From MWBF01 sp040772005 (GTDB lineage: Bacteria; Chloroflexota; Anaerolineae; CG2-30-64-16), in the NCBI GenBank assembly GCA_040772005.1, contig JAXGYZ010000004.1:434001-498000 (forward strand): 64,000 bases of DNA. Direction: 5' to 3'. Shown here in pieces: positions 24,729-33,338 of the stretch (positions are counted from its first letter, which is position 1; each line of letters begins with the position of its first letter). Position numbers and translations under genes: made by a program. The notes beneath the pieces are model-generated. The model was not told the DNA's origin, did not search any database, and saw only the letters and a program-made list of their open reading frames with translations.

Positions 24729-25826
24729 GTGAACTACCAGCTATCTGAGCCGTTGCCCAAGTCCATGCAGGCGGTGGTGTGCCACGGGCCGGGGGATTAC
24801 CGGCTGGAGGAGCGGCCCGTGCCTGAGCCAGGCCCGGGCGAAGTGGTGGTGCGGGTCAAATCCGCGGCCATCTGCGCCAGCGACCTGAAATGCTATCTCG
24901 GCGCAGCCCTCTTCTGGGGCGACGCGGACCGGGAGGGCTACTGCCAGCCGCCGGTCATCCCCGGCCATGAGTTCGTGGGCCAGGTCGTCGCGCTGGGCCA
25001 AGGAGCCGGGCAAAAATACGGCCTGCAACTGGGCGACATCGCCATCTCCGAGCAGATTGTGCCCTGCTGGGAGTGCCGCTTCTGCCGCCGCGGACAGTAC
25101 TGGATGTGTCCCAACGGTTCGGTCTACGGCTTCCGGCAGAACGCGTTCGGCGCGCTGGCGGAGTACATGCGCTTCCCGGCCAACGCGCTCAACTACCGCG
25201 TGCCGGACGCGGTGCCGCTCGCCCATGCCGCGTACATCGAGCCGCTGGCCTGCGCCATCCACGCGGTCGAGCGCGCCGACATCCACTTCGGGGATGTGGT
25301 AGTGGTGGCGGGCGCAGGCCCGCTCGGGCTGGGCATGGTGGCCGCCGCCCGGCTCAAGCATCCCGGCCTCCTCATCAGCCTCGACCTCAAGGATCACCGG
25401 CTCGCGGTCGCGCAGGCGTGCGGCGCGGACCTGGGGCTGAACCCGAACAAGGCGGATGTGGTGGCGGAGGTGCGCAAGCTCACCGGCGGCGATGGCTGCG
25501 ACATCTACATCGAGGCCACGGGCCAACCCTCCGGCGTGCAGCAGGGGCTACAGATGATCCGGCGACTCGGCACCTTCGTCGAGTTCAGCGTGCTCCGCGA
25601 GCCGGTCACCATCGACTGGACCATCATCGGCGACACGAAGGAGCTGGACATCCGCGGCTCGCACCTCGGCCCATACTGCTATCCGATTGCGATGGACATG
25701 CTGGCGAAGGGGCTGCTGCCGATGGACCAGATCATCACGCACCGCTTGCCCCTGTCATCCTACCAGACCGGCATCGACCTGGTCGCCAGTGGGGACAGGT
25801 CGATTAAGGTCACGCTGGAGCCGTGA
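24729..25826 (+). CDS. Zinc alcohol dehydrogenase, erythritol/L-threitol dehydrogenase-like
   Basis: A 365-residue medium-chain dehydrogenase. Catalytic zinc ligands are in AICASDLKCYLG and VIPGHEFVGQVV. A structural-zinc-like cluster is CWECRFCRRGQYWMC. The NAD-binding loop is VVVAGAGPLGLGMVAA. Segments such as MQAVVCHGPGDYRLEE, SEQIVPCWECRFCRRGQY, GSHLGPYCYPIAMDM and LDLV-type ends closely recall mycobacterial EltD, which oxidises erythritol and L-threitol to erythrulose. This suggests polyol catabolism. GTG 24729 has AGGAGGT 5 bases before it. Confidence 0.85.
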   Translation: MNYQLSEPLPKSMQAVVCHGPGDYRLEERPVPEPGPGEVVVRVKSAAICASDLKCYLGAALFWGDADREGYCQPPVIPGHEFVGQVVALGQGAGQKYGLQLGDIAISEQIVPCWECRFCRRGQYWMCPNGSVYGFRQNAFGALAEYMRFPANALNYRVPDAVPLAHAAYIEPLACAIHAVERADIHFGDVVVVAGAGPLGLGMVAAARLKHPGLLISLDLKDHRLAVAQACGADLGLNPNKADVVAEVRKLTGGDGCDIYIEATGQPSGVQQGLQMIRRLGTFVEFSVLREPVTIDWTIIGDTKELDIRGSHLGPYCYPIAMDMLAKGLLPMDQIITHRLPLSSYQTGIDLVASGDRSIKVTLEP

Positions 25827-25880
25827 GCGCGAGGCGGGCGCGTTTGGATCGCGAAGGCGCGAGGAAGGACGGCGTGAGCC

Positions 25881-26789
25881 ATGGCGACCAAGAATGCAAA
25901 GACGGTTCCATCCGAGACGGCGTTCTTCGCCGCGCTGCGACGAGCGCTCGCACACAGAGCATACCACAACGAGCAGTTCGGGCCGGATGACCTGGCCGAG
26001 GTCTTCCTACCGGCGCACTTCCGCTTCCTGCTCCGCTTCGAGCGTGTCAGGCAGAATGCGTGGGGCAAACTCGACGCCGCTATGCCCGGCATGTCCGCGT
26101 ATATCATCGCGCGGACTGCCTGGTTGGACCGGCTGTTTGTCAGCGCGCTGAGTGATGGCATCCCGCACATCGTAATCCTGGGTGCGGGCTATGATACCCG
26201 GCCCTACCGTTTCGCAGGCCTCAATCGCCACACGACCATCTACGAACTGGACGCCCCCGCGACTCAAACGCGGAAGCAGCAATGCCTCAAAGGGGCCCGG
26301 ATTCCGGTGCCGCCAACTGTGAGGTTCGTCCCTATCGACTTCCTGACGCAGTCCCTCGACGATGCCCTGCAGTCAGCGGGCTACGATCCGCAGGCGAAGA
26401 CGCTGTTCCTGTGGGAAGGCGTCAGTTACTACCTGGATGCCGACGCGGTGGACAAAACCCTGGCAATGGTCAGCCGCGGGCGGAACGCCATCGCCTTTGA
26501 CTACACTATCCCGCTGACAGAGGAACCCATACGGCATTGCTACGGCGCGGCCGAGTTGCGCGTGGCAATGCGGGAGCGCCATGCGAGTGAGGCGCTCATG
26601 TTCTCCATCCCCGAAGGCGAGATTGCGTCGTTCCTGGGGTGCCATAGTATGCGGTTGGTTGAGCATTTCGATGCCAGTGCCATTGAGCAGACCTTCCTGC
26701 TCGACGCGCAGGGTGCGCGGCTGGGCCCTGTCACGGGCAATTTCCGATTCGTGCTGGCGGAGGCCGTCGATCCCGCTGCCGGTGCGTGA
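25881..26789 (+). CDS. Class I SAM-dependent methyltransferase, LCM/Ppm family
   Basis: A 302-residue methyltransferase of the leucine-carboxyl-methyltransferase-like family (PF04072 type). It has RTAWLDRLF, the SAM-binding VILGAGYDTRPYRF, YELDAPATQTRKQ, FVPIDFLTQSLDDAL and LFLWEGVSYYLDADAVD. Bacterial members methylate diverse small molecules. It sits between the two dehydrogenase genes without overlap and has no obvious link with polyol use. It may be a later insertion. Confidence 0.85.
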   Translation: MATKNAKTVPSETAFFAALRRALAHRAYHNEQFGPDDLAEVFLPAHFRFLLRFERVRQNAWGKLDAAMPGMSAYIIARTAWLDRLFVSALSDGIPHIVILGAGYDTRPYRFAGLNRHTTIYELDAPATQTRKQQCLKGARIPVPPTVRFVPIDFLTQSLDDALQSAGYDPQAKTLFLWEGVSYYLDADAVDKTLAMVSRGRNAIAFDYTIPLTEEPIRHCYGAAELRVAMRERHASEALMFSIPEGEIASFLGCHSMRLVEHFDASAIEQTFLLDAQGARLGPVTGNFRFVLAEAVDPAAGA

Positions 26790-26852
26790 TCGGCGCGGAT
26801 ACTACCCGAAGGTACGCCGGAAGCTACACCGGCAAGACAAGGAGAATCCTTC

Positions 26853-27659
26853 ATGCCTGACATGCTGCAAGAGGTCAAGCCCATCCTGGAGCGCTTTCGC
26901 CTGGACGGCCGCGTTGCGCTGGTGACGGGCGGGGGCCGGGGCATCGGTCGCGCGTATGCCCACGCGCTCGGTGAAGCCGGCGCGGCCGTCGCGCTGCTGG
27001 ACATCAACTACGAGTCGGCCTGCGTGGTCGCGGAGGAACTGGCCGGCAAGGGCATCGACGCGCTGCCCGTCTACGCCGACGTCCGGGAAGAAGCGGAGGT
27101 GCGCGCCGCGGTGCAGGCGGTCGTAGACCACTGGGACCGGCTGACCATCGGGGTCAACAACGCGGGCATCGGCATGTGGGAGCCGGCCGAGACTATGACG
27201 CGCGAGCAGTGGGACAACATGCTGGCGGTCAACCTGACCGGCGTGTACCTGTGCGCGCGGGCCGAGGCCGAGTTCATGCTGGCCGCGGGATACGGCAAAA
27301 TCATCAATACGGCCTCCATGTCGGGCAGCATCGTCAACACGCCGCAGGCCCAGTCCGCGTACAACACATCCAAGGCAGGCGTGATCCACCTGACCCGCAG
27401 CCTGGCAGCCGAGTGGGCGCCGCGCGGGGTCCGGGTCAACGCCATCAGCCCCGGCTACACGCGCACGCTGCTGGTAGAAGACCTGCTGGCGACCCCGGAA
27501 GGGCAGGCCGTCATGCCGCGCTGGATGTCCATGACGCCGATGGGCCGCATGGCCGAAGTAACGGACCTGCAGGGCGCGGTGGTGTACCTGGCCGCGGAGG
27601 TCTCCGACTACATGACCGGCGCGGACATGGTGATCGACGGGGGCTATGCCTGCTGGTAG
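26853..27659 (+). CDS. Short-chain dehydrogenase/reductase, polyol dehydrogenase-like
   Basis: A 268-residue classical SDR. NAD(P) loop VTGGGRGIGRAYA, NNAG in VNNAGIGMWEP, catalytic Ser in INTASMSGS, YNTSK and the C-terminal GADMVIDGGYACW. ALLDINYES after strand 2 has an acidic residue, so NAD is favoured. The sequence style is that of sorbitol/arabinitol/threitol dehydrogenases, agreeing with the EltD-like gene upstream. AAGGAG precedes the ATG. Confidence 0.87.
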   Translation: MPDMLQEVKPILERFRLDGRVALVTGGGRGIGRAYAHALGEAGAAVALLDINYESACVVAEELAGKGIDALPVYADVREEAEVRAAVQAVVDHWDRLTIGVNNAGIGMWEPAETMTREQWDNMLAVNLTGVYLCARAEAEFMLAAGYGKIINTASMSGSIVNTPQAQSAYNTSKAGVIHLTRSLAAEWAPRGVRVNAISPGYTRTLLVEDLLATPEGQAVMPRWMSMTPMGRMAEVTDLQGAVVYLAAEVSDYMTGADMVIDGGYACW

Positions 27660-27677
27660 GCGGGACGCATATTTCTA

Positions 27678-27741
27678 GACAGGATTTACAGGATTGACAG
27701 GATAGAGACAAGCTAATCCGGTGAATCCTGTCAATCCTGTT
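27678..27741. repeat. Family B palindromic repeat, copy 1
   Basis: Left arm of GACAGGATTTACAGGATTGA type, right arm GAATCCTGTCAATCCTGT. Built of the 9-10 base unit ACAGGATT repeated in tandem and mirrored. First of two copies before the GxxExxY gene. Confidence 0.85.
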
Positions 27742-27753
27742 CGATTTTAGCAA

Positions 27754-27817
27754 GACAGGATTTACAGGATTTACAGGATAGAGCCTAAATAATCCTGTGA
27801 ATCCTGTCAATCCTGTC
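27754..27817. repeat. Family B palindromic repeat, copy 2
   Basis: GACAGGATTTACAGGATTTA left arm, GAATCCTGTCAATCCTGTC right arm. It ends 21 bases before the GxxExxY start codon. Confidence 0.85.
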
Positions 27818-27838
27818 TGAATTCTAGAGGGGAATTCG

Positions 27839-28231
27839 ATGGAAGAAGAGGTGCTGACGCGCGCAATCATAGGCTGTGCAATGAAGGTACACCGCACCCT
27901 GGGACATGGGTTTCTCGAGTCTGTGTACGAACACGCCTTAACTCATGAATTGGCAAAGGCGGGCCTGCATGTCGAGTGCCAGAAACCGATCAAGGTATGG
28001 TACGATGGCATCATCGTCGGCGACTTTCTCGCAGACATGCTTATCGAAGGCCGGATCATCATTGAGAACAAGGCCATTCATAACTTAACCCTGGCACACG
28101 AAGTCCAGCTCGTCAACTACCTCACAGCCACCGGTCTGGATATCGGACTGCTGATCAACTTCGGCGCCGATAGCCTGCAATTCAGACGCAAACACCGAAC
28201 CTTCAAACCAACCTCAGTGAGACAGGATTGA
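27839..28231 (+). CDS. GxxExxY protein (PD-(D/E)XK nuclease-like), copy 2
   Basis: A 130-residue paralogue of the gene at 898-1281. GFLESVY stands at residues 24-30, exactly where copy 1 has GLLESAY. The nuclease-like motif appears as ADMLIEGRIIIENKAIHN. The gene is enclosed by four family B palindromes, two before and two after it. Its last residues Arg-Gln-Asp and its TGA stop are encoded by the third palindrome. GAGGGGAA precedes the ATG. The family function is unknown. Context suggests a self-contained gene-plus-palindrome cassette. Confidence 0.87.
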   Translation: MEEEVLTRAIIGCAMKVHRTLGHGFLESVYEHALTHELAKAGLHVECQKPIKVWYDGIIVGDFLADMLIEGRIIIENKAIHNLTLAHEVQLVNYLTATGLDIGLLINFGADSLQFRRKHRTFKPTSVRQD

Positions 28232-28263
28232 CAGGTCAAAGCTAATAATCCTGTGAATTCTGT
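28221..28263. repeat. Family B palindromic repeat, copy 3
   Basis: GACAGGATTGACAGG left arm, AATCCTGTGAATTCTGTC right arm. It overlaps the end of the GxxExxY gene and gives it its stop codon. Confidence 0.82.
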
Positions 28264-28276
28264 CTATAGTCACCCA

Positions 28277-28331
28277 GACAGGATTGACAGGATGAAACCA
28301 AGCTAATCCTGTCAATCCTGTTAATCCTGTC
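28277..28331. repeat. Family B palindromic repeat, copy 4
   Basis: GACAGGATTGACAGGAT left arm, AATCCTGTTAATCCTGTC right arm. Read on the minus strand it supplies the last residues (Gly-Gln-Asp) and TAA stop of the FemAB-like gene. Confidence 0.85.
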
Positions 28332-29445
28332 CAATATCGGCCTGTGTGGTGCGATGTCGCCGGCGCAGCGCGTCGAGCAACTTCGGCATCGCGCGGGTGT
28401 AGGCCCAGTAGAGCGGGCGGTTCGCCACGTAGTCCCACGCGCCGATGTGCGGCACGAACTCGCCGCCAAACCCCTGCTTGAACCGGTACACGCCCCACAT
28501 CGGATCGCGCTCGTCCAGCACGTCCGGCGCGCCCCACCAGTCGTAGCGCGTGCAGCCCGCGGCCTTCGCCCACTTGAGCGCGGCCCACTGCAGCGCATGG
28601 TTGGGCATCAGGTCGCGGCCCTGCGCGGTGGATGCGCCGTAGAAATACCATGCGGTCGGGCCGTAGCGGAACAGGATCAGGCCGGCCACCGGCGCACCCT
28701 CGACCTCCGCCAGCAGGAGATGCGCCAAGCCCGCAGCCATGAAGCGTTCCCAGATGGCGCGGTAATAGGCGAACGGGCGGACGAGAAAGCCGTCGCGCCG
28801 GCCCGTCTCGACGTACATCGCATAGAACGCGGGCAGGTCGGCCGCGCTCCCTGCGCGGACGGCCACGCCCCGGCGCTCGGCCAAGCGGATGTTGTAGCGC
28901 CACTTCGGCTTCATCGCGGCCAGCAGCGCGTCCTCGTCTAAGGCGACGCCCGATGCAGCGTCGCCCGCCAGGTCAGACATCATCGTGTTGCGAAACTGGA
29001 TCTGCTCCGCGGACGGCCGCCAGCCGCGCCGCGTGAGCAACGCCTTGACCGTCGCACCCTCGGGCGTGTCGTCGCGCACGTCCGGATCGATCTTGATGAA
29101 GAACACGCCGGCAGCGCGTGTCTCCGCCTCGATACGCGCCAGGACCACATCGGCCAGTCCGAGATCCGACCAGTCGAGCAGCGGGCCTTTGGGCACATAC
29201 CCGACTGCGGGTGACAGACGCGCCGGCAGCCGTCCCACCAGGCGGCGAAACAGCAAAGCGGCTGCCGCTACGGGCGGTGCCGCAATCGGCTGGCCGTCGC
29301 TGCGCCACAGCAGCCGCCTTGCGTGCCAGCCGGTTTGCAGCTTGGTCTCGCCCCAGGCCCAGCTCTGCAGGATGTGCGGCGCGGGCAGCGCAAGAAGCGC
29401 GGCGTCCCACTCGACGGCAGAGGTGACCGCAGTCACATCAGGCAT
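28321..29445 (-). CDS. FemAB-family aminoacyltransferase, copy 1
   Basis: A 374-residue protein of two GNAT-like folds, as in FemX/FemAB peptidoglycan bridge enzymes. Typical segments are ILQSWAWGETKLQTGW, YVPKGPLLDW, KPKWRYNIRLAERRGV and NHALQWAALKWAKAAGC, followed by YDWWGAPD and GVYRFKQGFGGEF. FemAB proteins add amino acids from aminoacyl-tRNA to lipid II. It is the second gene of a tandem pair, 3 bases after its paralogue. The C-terminus runs into a family B palindrome. Confidence 0.88.
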   Translation of the reverse strand: MPDVTAVTSAVEWDAALLALPAPHILQSWAWGETKLQTGWHARRLLWRSDGQPIAAPPVAAAALLFRRLVGRLPARLSPAVGYVPKGPLLDWSDLGLADVVLARIEAETRAAGVFFIKIDPDVRDDTPEGATVKALLTRRGWRPSAEQIQFRNTMMSDLAGDAASGVALDEDALLAAMKPKWRYNIRLAERRGVAVRAGSAADLPAFYAMYVETGRRDGFLVRPFAYYRAIWERFMAAGLAHLLLAEVEGAPVAGLILFRYGPTAWYFYGASTAQGRDLMPNHALQWAALKWAKAAGCTRYDWWGAPDVLDERDPMWGVYRFKQGFGGEFVPHIGAWDYVANRPLYWAYTRAMPKLLDALRRRHRTTQADIGQD

Positions 29446-29448
29446 GGG

Positions 29449-30594
29449 TCAGCCGCCTTCCTGGCCCGCGCGACGCACGCGCAACGCCAGCCGGTAGAGC
29501 GCATAACCGAACTGCGAGAGGGGCAGGTCCCACGCGCCGGTGTAGCGCACGACGCGGCCGCCGAACCCCTGTTTGAAGCGGTAGACGCCCCACAGCCCCC
29601 CCTCGCCCCAGCTCTCCGGCTCGGCGTAGGCCGCGGGATTCGCGCCCACCTCATCCGGGATGCCCCACAGGTCGTAGACTGTGCAGCCGCGTGCCCGCGC
29701 CCACTTGATCGCGGCCCATTGCAGCGCGTGGTTGGGCATGACGTTGCGGCTCTCGTCGCTGGACGCGCCCCACATGTACCATGCCATGCGGCCCAGCGCG
29801 AACACCGCAATCGCGCCGAGCATTTGTCCTTCATGCTCCGCGATCAGCCACGTCGCCAGATCGGACGGCACGAACAATTGGGTCGCACGCGCATAATAGG
29901 CGGCATTGTGAACGCCGAACCCATCGCGCGTGCCGGTGACATCGAACAGCCGCTGGATCGCCGGCAGGTCATCCGCGCCGCCCGCGCGCACGATGACGCC
30001 TTTGCGCTCGGCCAGCCGGATGTTGTAGCGCCACTTGGACTTCATGGCCGCCAGGATCCTCTCTTCGTCGCCGGCCAAGTCGATGTGGATGGTGCTGAGC
30101 GGCTGAACGCGCTGCGGGCTGGGCCGGAAGCCGAGACCCGTGAGGAGCGCGGCCGGCTCCGCGGACGCGGGCAGTTCCGGCTCGATCTTGATGAGTGCGG
30201 CGCGCGCCTTGCGGCTGAACTCGCGCGCCATCGTCAGCACCGCGCGCACCTGCTCGGCATCGGTCCAGTCCACGACCGGCCCCCGCGGAACATACGCCAG
30301 CATCTGCCCCCACGGCAGCCGGCGAAAGAGGATGCTGGCCCCGCCGAGGATCGGCGCGTCCGGGCTGGGGATGGTGCGCAGGATGGCGCGCTGCGCGGGC
30401 CAGCCAAAACCGGCCTTCAGTTCGGCCCAGCGGCTGGTTTGCAGGATATGGCCGGCCGGATGGCGCGCCAGAAAGGCATCCCACGCCTGGTCGGCCTCAG
30501 GGATGGGGCGGCCGGCGTGCGATTCGCGCTGCGTGATCCACACATGCTTCGGTTCAGGGACGTCGCGGTAGAGTGCGTCGAGGTCTCGGGTCAT
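29449..30594 (-). CDS. FemAB-family aminoacyltransferase, copy 2
   Basis: A 381-residue paralogue of the downstream gene with the same block order: HILQTSRWAELKAGFGW, YVPRGPVVDW, KSKWRYNIRLAERKGV, NHALQWAAIKWARARGC and GVYRFKQGFGG. Two tandem FemAB proteins often add successive residues of a peptidoglycan cross-bridge. An ATG at 30594 begins MTRDLDALYRDVPEPKH; the upstream ribosome site is weak. Confidence 0.88.
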   Translation of the reverse strand: MTRDLDALYRDVPEPKHVWITQRESHAGRPIPEADQAWDAFLARHPAGHILQTSRWAELKAGFGWPAQRAILRTIPSPDAPILGGASILFRRLPWGQMLAYVPRGPVVDWTDAEQVRAVLTMAREFSRKARAALIKIEPELPASAEPAALLTGLGFRPSPQRVQPLSTIHIDLAGDEERILAAMKSKWRYNIRLAERKGVIVRAGGADDLPAIQRLFDVTGTRDGFGVHNAAYYARATQLFVPSDLATWLIAEHEGQMLGAIAVFALGRMAWYMWGASSDESRNVMPNHALQWAAIKWARARGCTVYDLWGIPDEVGANPAAYAEPESWGEGGLWGVYRFKQGFGGRVVRYTGAWDLPLSQFGYALYRLALRVRRAGQEGG

Positions 30595-30656
30595 GCAGGG
30601 GATTATACCCGATGTGGGCGCGGGGGCACAGAACGCCGGTGATACAGCGCACAGGA

Positions 30657-30727
30657 GCAGTTCCGCATCCTCAGATGCGGAACTGCACGCTTAACCGGTG
30701 TCACCGTTTGCATCTGAGGATGCAAAC
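30657..30727. repeat. Family L paired hairpins with complementary loops
   Basis: Hairpin 1 (30657-30686): GCAGTTCCGCATC, loop CTCA, GATGCGGAACTGC, a perfect 13-bp stem. Hairpin 2 (30706-30727): GTTTGCATC, loop TGAG, GATGCAAAC. The cores are reverse complements of each other, so the loops CTCA and TGAG could pair. They lie downstream of the GH116 gene (11 bases after its stop on the minus strand) and upstream of the femAB pair. Confidence 0.8.
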
Positions 30728-30738
30728 TCCTCACCCTT

Positions 30739-33195
30739 TTAGACCCGCGGTTCGTACTCGATCCGCCGGCAGTCGATGGTGCCCGCCCGTACGTCGAGAA
30801 ACGGCTGGCCGTCACGCACGCCGACCGTGCCGTAACCTGTCGCGGTGGAAAGGAAGGCGCGGAAGTCGCCGCGAACGGACGGCTTGAGGTAAAGCACCTT
30901 GTCGACCGCATCGTAGCGCGCGCCGCTCATGCCCTGCAGCAGCGCGTAGGACGCCATCGCGCGGGCATACCAGTGACCGCACTCGTACTCGTTGAACGGG
31001 TTGCGCACGCGGCCATCATACCGGTCGCGGACGGCCCGGACGATCTCCAGACCCTCGTCGATGCGGCCGTTCATCATCAGGTGCGACGCCACCTGGTACT
31101 CGATGCCCGTCCACACCTCGTTGCTGTAGACCATCGGCAGCGTCAGCGCGCCGCCCTTCGGCCACGTGCACAGCAGCAGCCCGGCCTCGTGGCCCAGCGC
31201 ATACGTGGGGCGCTGCGGATTGGGGTAGTCGGAGAGGTCATGGCGGAAGTTGTAACGGTGCACGGCCAGCAGATGGCTCGTCACCTTCGCCTGGTCGAGG
31301 ACCGGCGCCACGCTGCCGCACGCGCCCAGCCACGCGCCGAGCACGCCGTCCGACAGACACCCCGGCCCGTACTGGTACTTCGGTCCCTCTGCTTCCAGCA
31401 GTTCCCGCGCCTCCGGGGAGTAGCGCGTATGGTAGGTCCCGGCCTCCGTGGGATCGGGCGCGCGCAGCCCCTGCCACTGGATGCGCTGAATGAAGTACTC
31501 GCCGTCCCACAGCTCGCTCTCCATCGCGGCGCGGCCCTTCGCCAGAAGCTCACGATACGGCGTCGGGTCATCGCCCACGGCCTCGGCCATGCTCACCGCC
31601 GCCTGCAAGGCTGCGAGATAGAACGAAGTACACATGCCGTCGGGGCCCCAGAACTCGATGTCATAGGTGTTGTGGTGCGGCTCGACCAACAGGCCGCGGC
31701 CCTCCGGGTCCCAGGTGTCGATACAGTAGTTCAGGCTGAGCTTGATGGCGGGCCACATGCCCCGCAGCCACGCCGTATCGCCGCTGATGCGCCACTCCCG
31801 GTGAGCCTTGACGATGCCGCCCAGTTGGCCGTCGGCCGCGGCGTGGAAGTCGTGGACGATGGGGCGGATGGGCAGCGCAGAGCGGAACACCTGGTGCCCG
31901 TGCTCATCCTGGCTGGGCCCGAACTCGGTCTCGCGCAGCGTACGCTCCAGGTCGGGGAACAGGTGGGGCAGCGCCTGCGCGTAGTTCCAGACGTGGGTGC
32001 AGCTGCCGGGACAGCAGCCCCGGTTGTCGTGGCAGCCCTCCCAGGCCCACAGCCGGCCGTCGGCCTGGCGCAACAACGTGGGCGATTTGAGGATGGTCAG
32101 GTTGGCCGCGACTGCCTCGACCACCTCCGGCGGCAGCGTGGTGTCGTAGAAGCACTCCGCAAACGCCCGGCTCGCGTTGCGCAGCTCGTCGTAATGGATG
32201 CGCCAGTAGTCGGTAACGGCTGCGTGATCGGGGAACCGGCCCGCATACCATGGCCGGTGGTGCTGCCCGTTGCCGCTCTCCGGCATGTCCTTGCCGAAGC
32301 GAATATCAGTTTCCGGCACATACCACGCGAGGCGCAGGCGGATGACCTTCTTTTCGCCCGGCTCCAGGCGGAACGGCACGTAGAGGCTCCCGCCGGGGCT
32401 GGGGTCGCCCTCCACCGGCCCGGCCTCGGGCATCGTGCCGTCCTCCACGGTCTTCCAGGCAACCGTGATCGGGTCCCACCAGCCCCCGCGGAACCAGGCG
32501 CAATTGACTTTGACCGCCGCATCGTCGGTGCAGATGCTCATGGCGGCCTGCTGCCACGGCTTGTCCTCGGGCGCCGTCTGCCAGAGCGTGAAGCCGCCCG
32601 GCGCCGCGCCGACGCCGCGCTCGCCGTGCCAGGCCCGGTCCGCAGTCCACTCACCCGCGGCCAGGAAGTTCACCGCATGGTACGAGAAGACGGCCTCGAC
32701 CGGTTGATCGGTGGGATTGGTAAACCGGTACTCGAGGCCCGCGACCGGCAGGCTGGAGTTGTCCGAGTCGCCAGGAATGAACGGGCTCCAGCCGGTGATT
32801 TCGGTGCGGAGCGGCAGCCGGTCATCCGCCAGGTCGACCGACGCGAACGGGAAGCGCGGCCGGAACTCGGCGTGCTCGTGTCGCGGCAGGCCGTAAGTTT
32901 TGCCGGCCCCGCCGTTGCCCGCGCTGCCGAACAGGTTGTCCCACGGAAAGAAGATCTTCCACTTGGGCACGGGTCCTTCCAGCACCAGCGCGGTGGGCTG
33001 CTCGCCACGGACATGCAGCGCCGCGAACACCATCGGCTCGTTGAAGATGTTCGGCTGCCCGCGGACGGAGACATGCGAAAGCGTGCCGCCGCCTTCGAGG
33101 CAGATCATGCCCGCGCCGATGCCGCCGAGGGGAAAGGCGACGTGGTCGAGGTTGTCTGCGGTGTACGAACCATTATAGGTTCTGGTCTGTGCCAT
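30739..33195 (-). CDS. GH116 (GBA2-type) glucosidase/glucosylceramidase-like
   Basis: An 818-residue glycoside hydrolase with no signal peptide, so cytoplasmic. It has an N-terminal beta domain (HVAFPLGGIGAGMICLEGGG, SVRGQPNIFNEP) and a C-terminal (alpha/alpha)6 domain from about residue 340. Candidate catalytic residues are the Glu in HNTYDIEFWGPDG (nucleophile) and the Asp in CLSDGVLGAWLG (acid/base), placed by analogy with GH116. It would split beta-glucosides imported by the ABC system encoded directly upstream (33339-36639). Length agrees with the bacterial family (about 800). Confidence 0.87.
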   Translation of the reverse strand: MAQTRTYNGSYTADNLDHVAFPLGGIGAGMICLEGGGTLSHVSVRGQPNIFNEPMVFAALHVRGEQPTALVLEGPVPKWKIFFPWDNLFGSAGNGGAGKTYGLPRHEHAEFRPRFPFASVDLADDRLPLRTEITGWSPFIPGDSDNSSLPVAGLEYRFTNPTDQPVEAVFSYHAVNFLAAGEWTADRAWHGERGVGAAPGGFTLWQTAPEDKPWQQAAMSICTDDAAVKVNCAWFRGGWWDPITVAWKTVEDGTMPEAGPVEGDPSPGGSLYVPFRLEPGEKKVIRLRLAWYVPETDIRFGKDMPESGNGQHHRPWYAGRFPDHAAVTDYWRIHYDELRNASRAFAECFYDTTLPPEVVEAVAANLTILKSPTLLRQADGRLWAWEGCHDNRGCCPGSCTHVWNYAQALPHLFPDLERTLRETEFGPSQDEHGHQVFRSALPIRPIVHDFHAAADGQLGGIVKAHREWRISGDTAWLRGMWPAIKLSLNYCIDTWDPEGRGLLVEPHHNTYDIEFWGPDGMCTSFYLAALQAAVSMAEAVGDDPTPYRELLAKGRAAMESELWDGEYFIQRIQWQGLRAPDPTEAGTYHTRYSPEARELLEAEGPKYQYGPGCLSDGVLGAWLGACGSVAPVLDQAKVTSHLLAVHRYNFRHDLSDYPNPQRPTYALGHEAGLLLCTWPKGGALTLPMVYSNEVWTGIEYQVASHLMMNGRIDEGLEIVRAVRDRYDGRVRNPFNEYECGHWYARAMASYALLQGMSGARYDAVDKVLYLKPSVRGDFRAFLSTATGYGTVGVRDGQPFLDVRAGTIDCRRIEYEPRV

Positions 33196-33249
33196 GCATG
33201 CCTCCGTGATGTGCTGGTCTATACTCAGTCCAATGTGAAAGCCAGAGGC

Positions 33250-33303
33250 GACAGGATTGACAGGATTTACAGGAGTAATCCCGTCAATCCTGTCAATCCT
33301 GTC
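33250..33303. repeat. Family B palindromic repeat, solo copy 5
   Basis: GACAGGATTGACAGGATT left arm, AATCCTGTCAATCCTGTC right arm. It stands between the permease gene and the GH116 gene of one operon, without a GxxExxY gene. Confidence 0.85.
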
Positions 33304-33338
33304 TCAGTTCTGACCGCGGTACTCACTCTAGAATCGGT

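Noticed and set aside
27678..28331. CRISPR-like array of ACAGGATT repeats
   Set aside because: The repeats are mirrored arms of hairpins, not evenly spaced direct repeats with unique spacers, and no cas gene is present.
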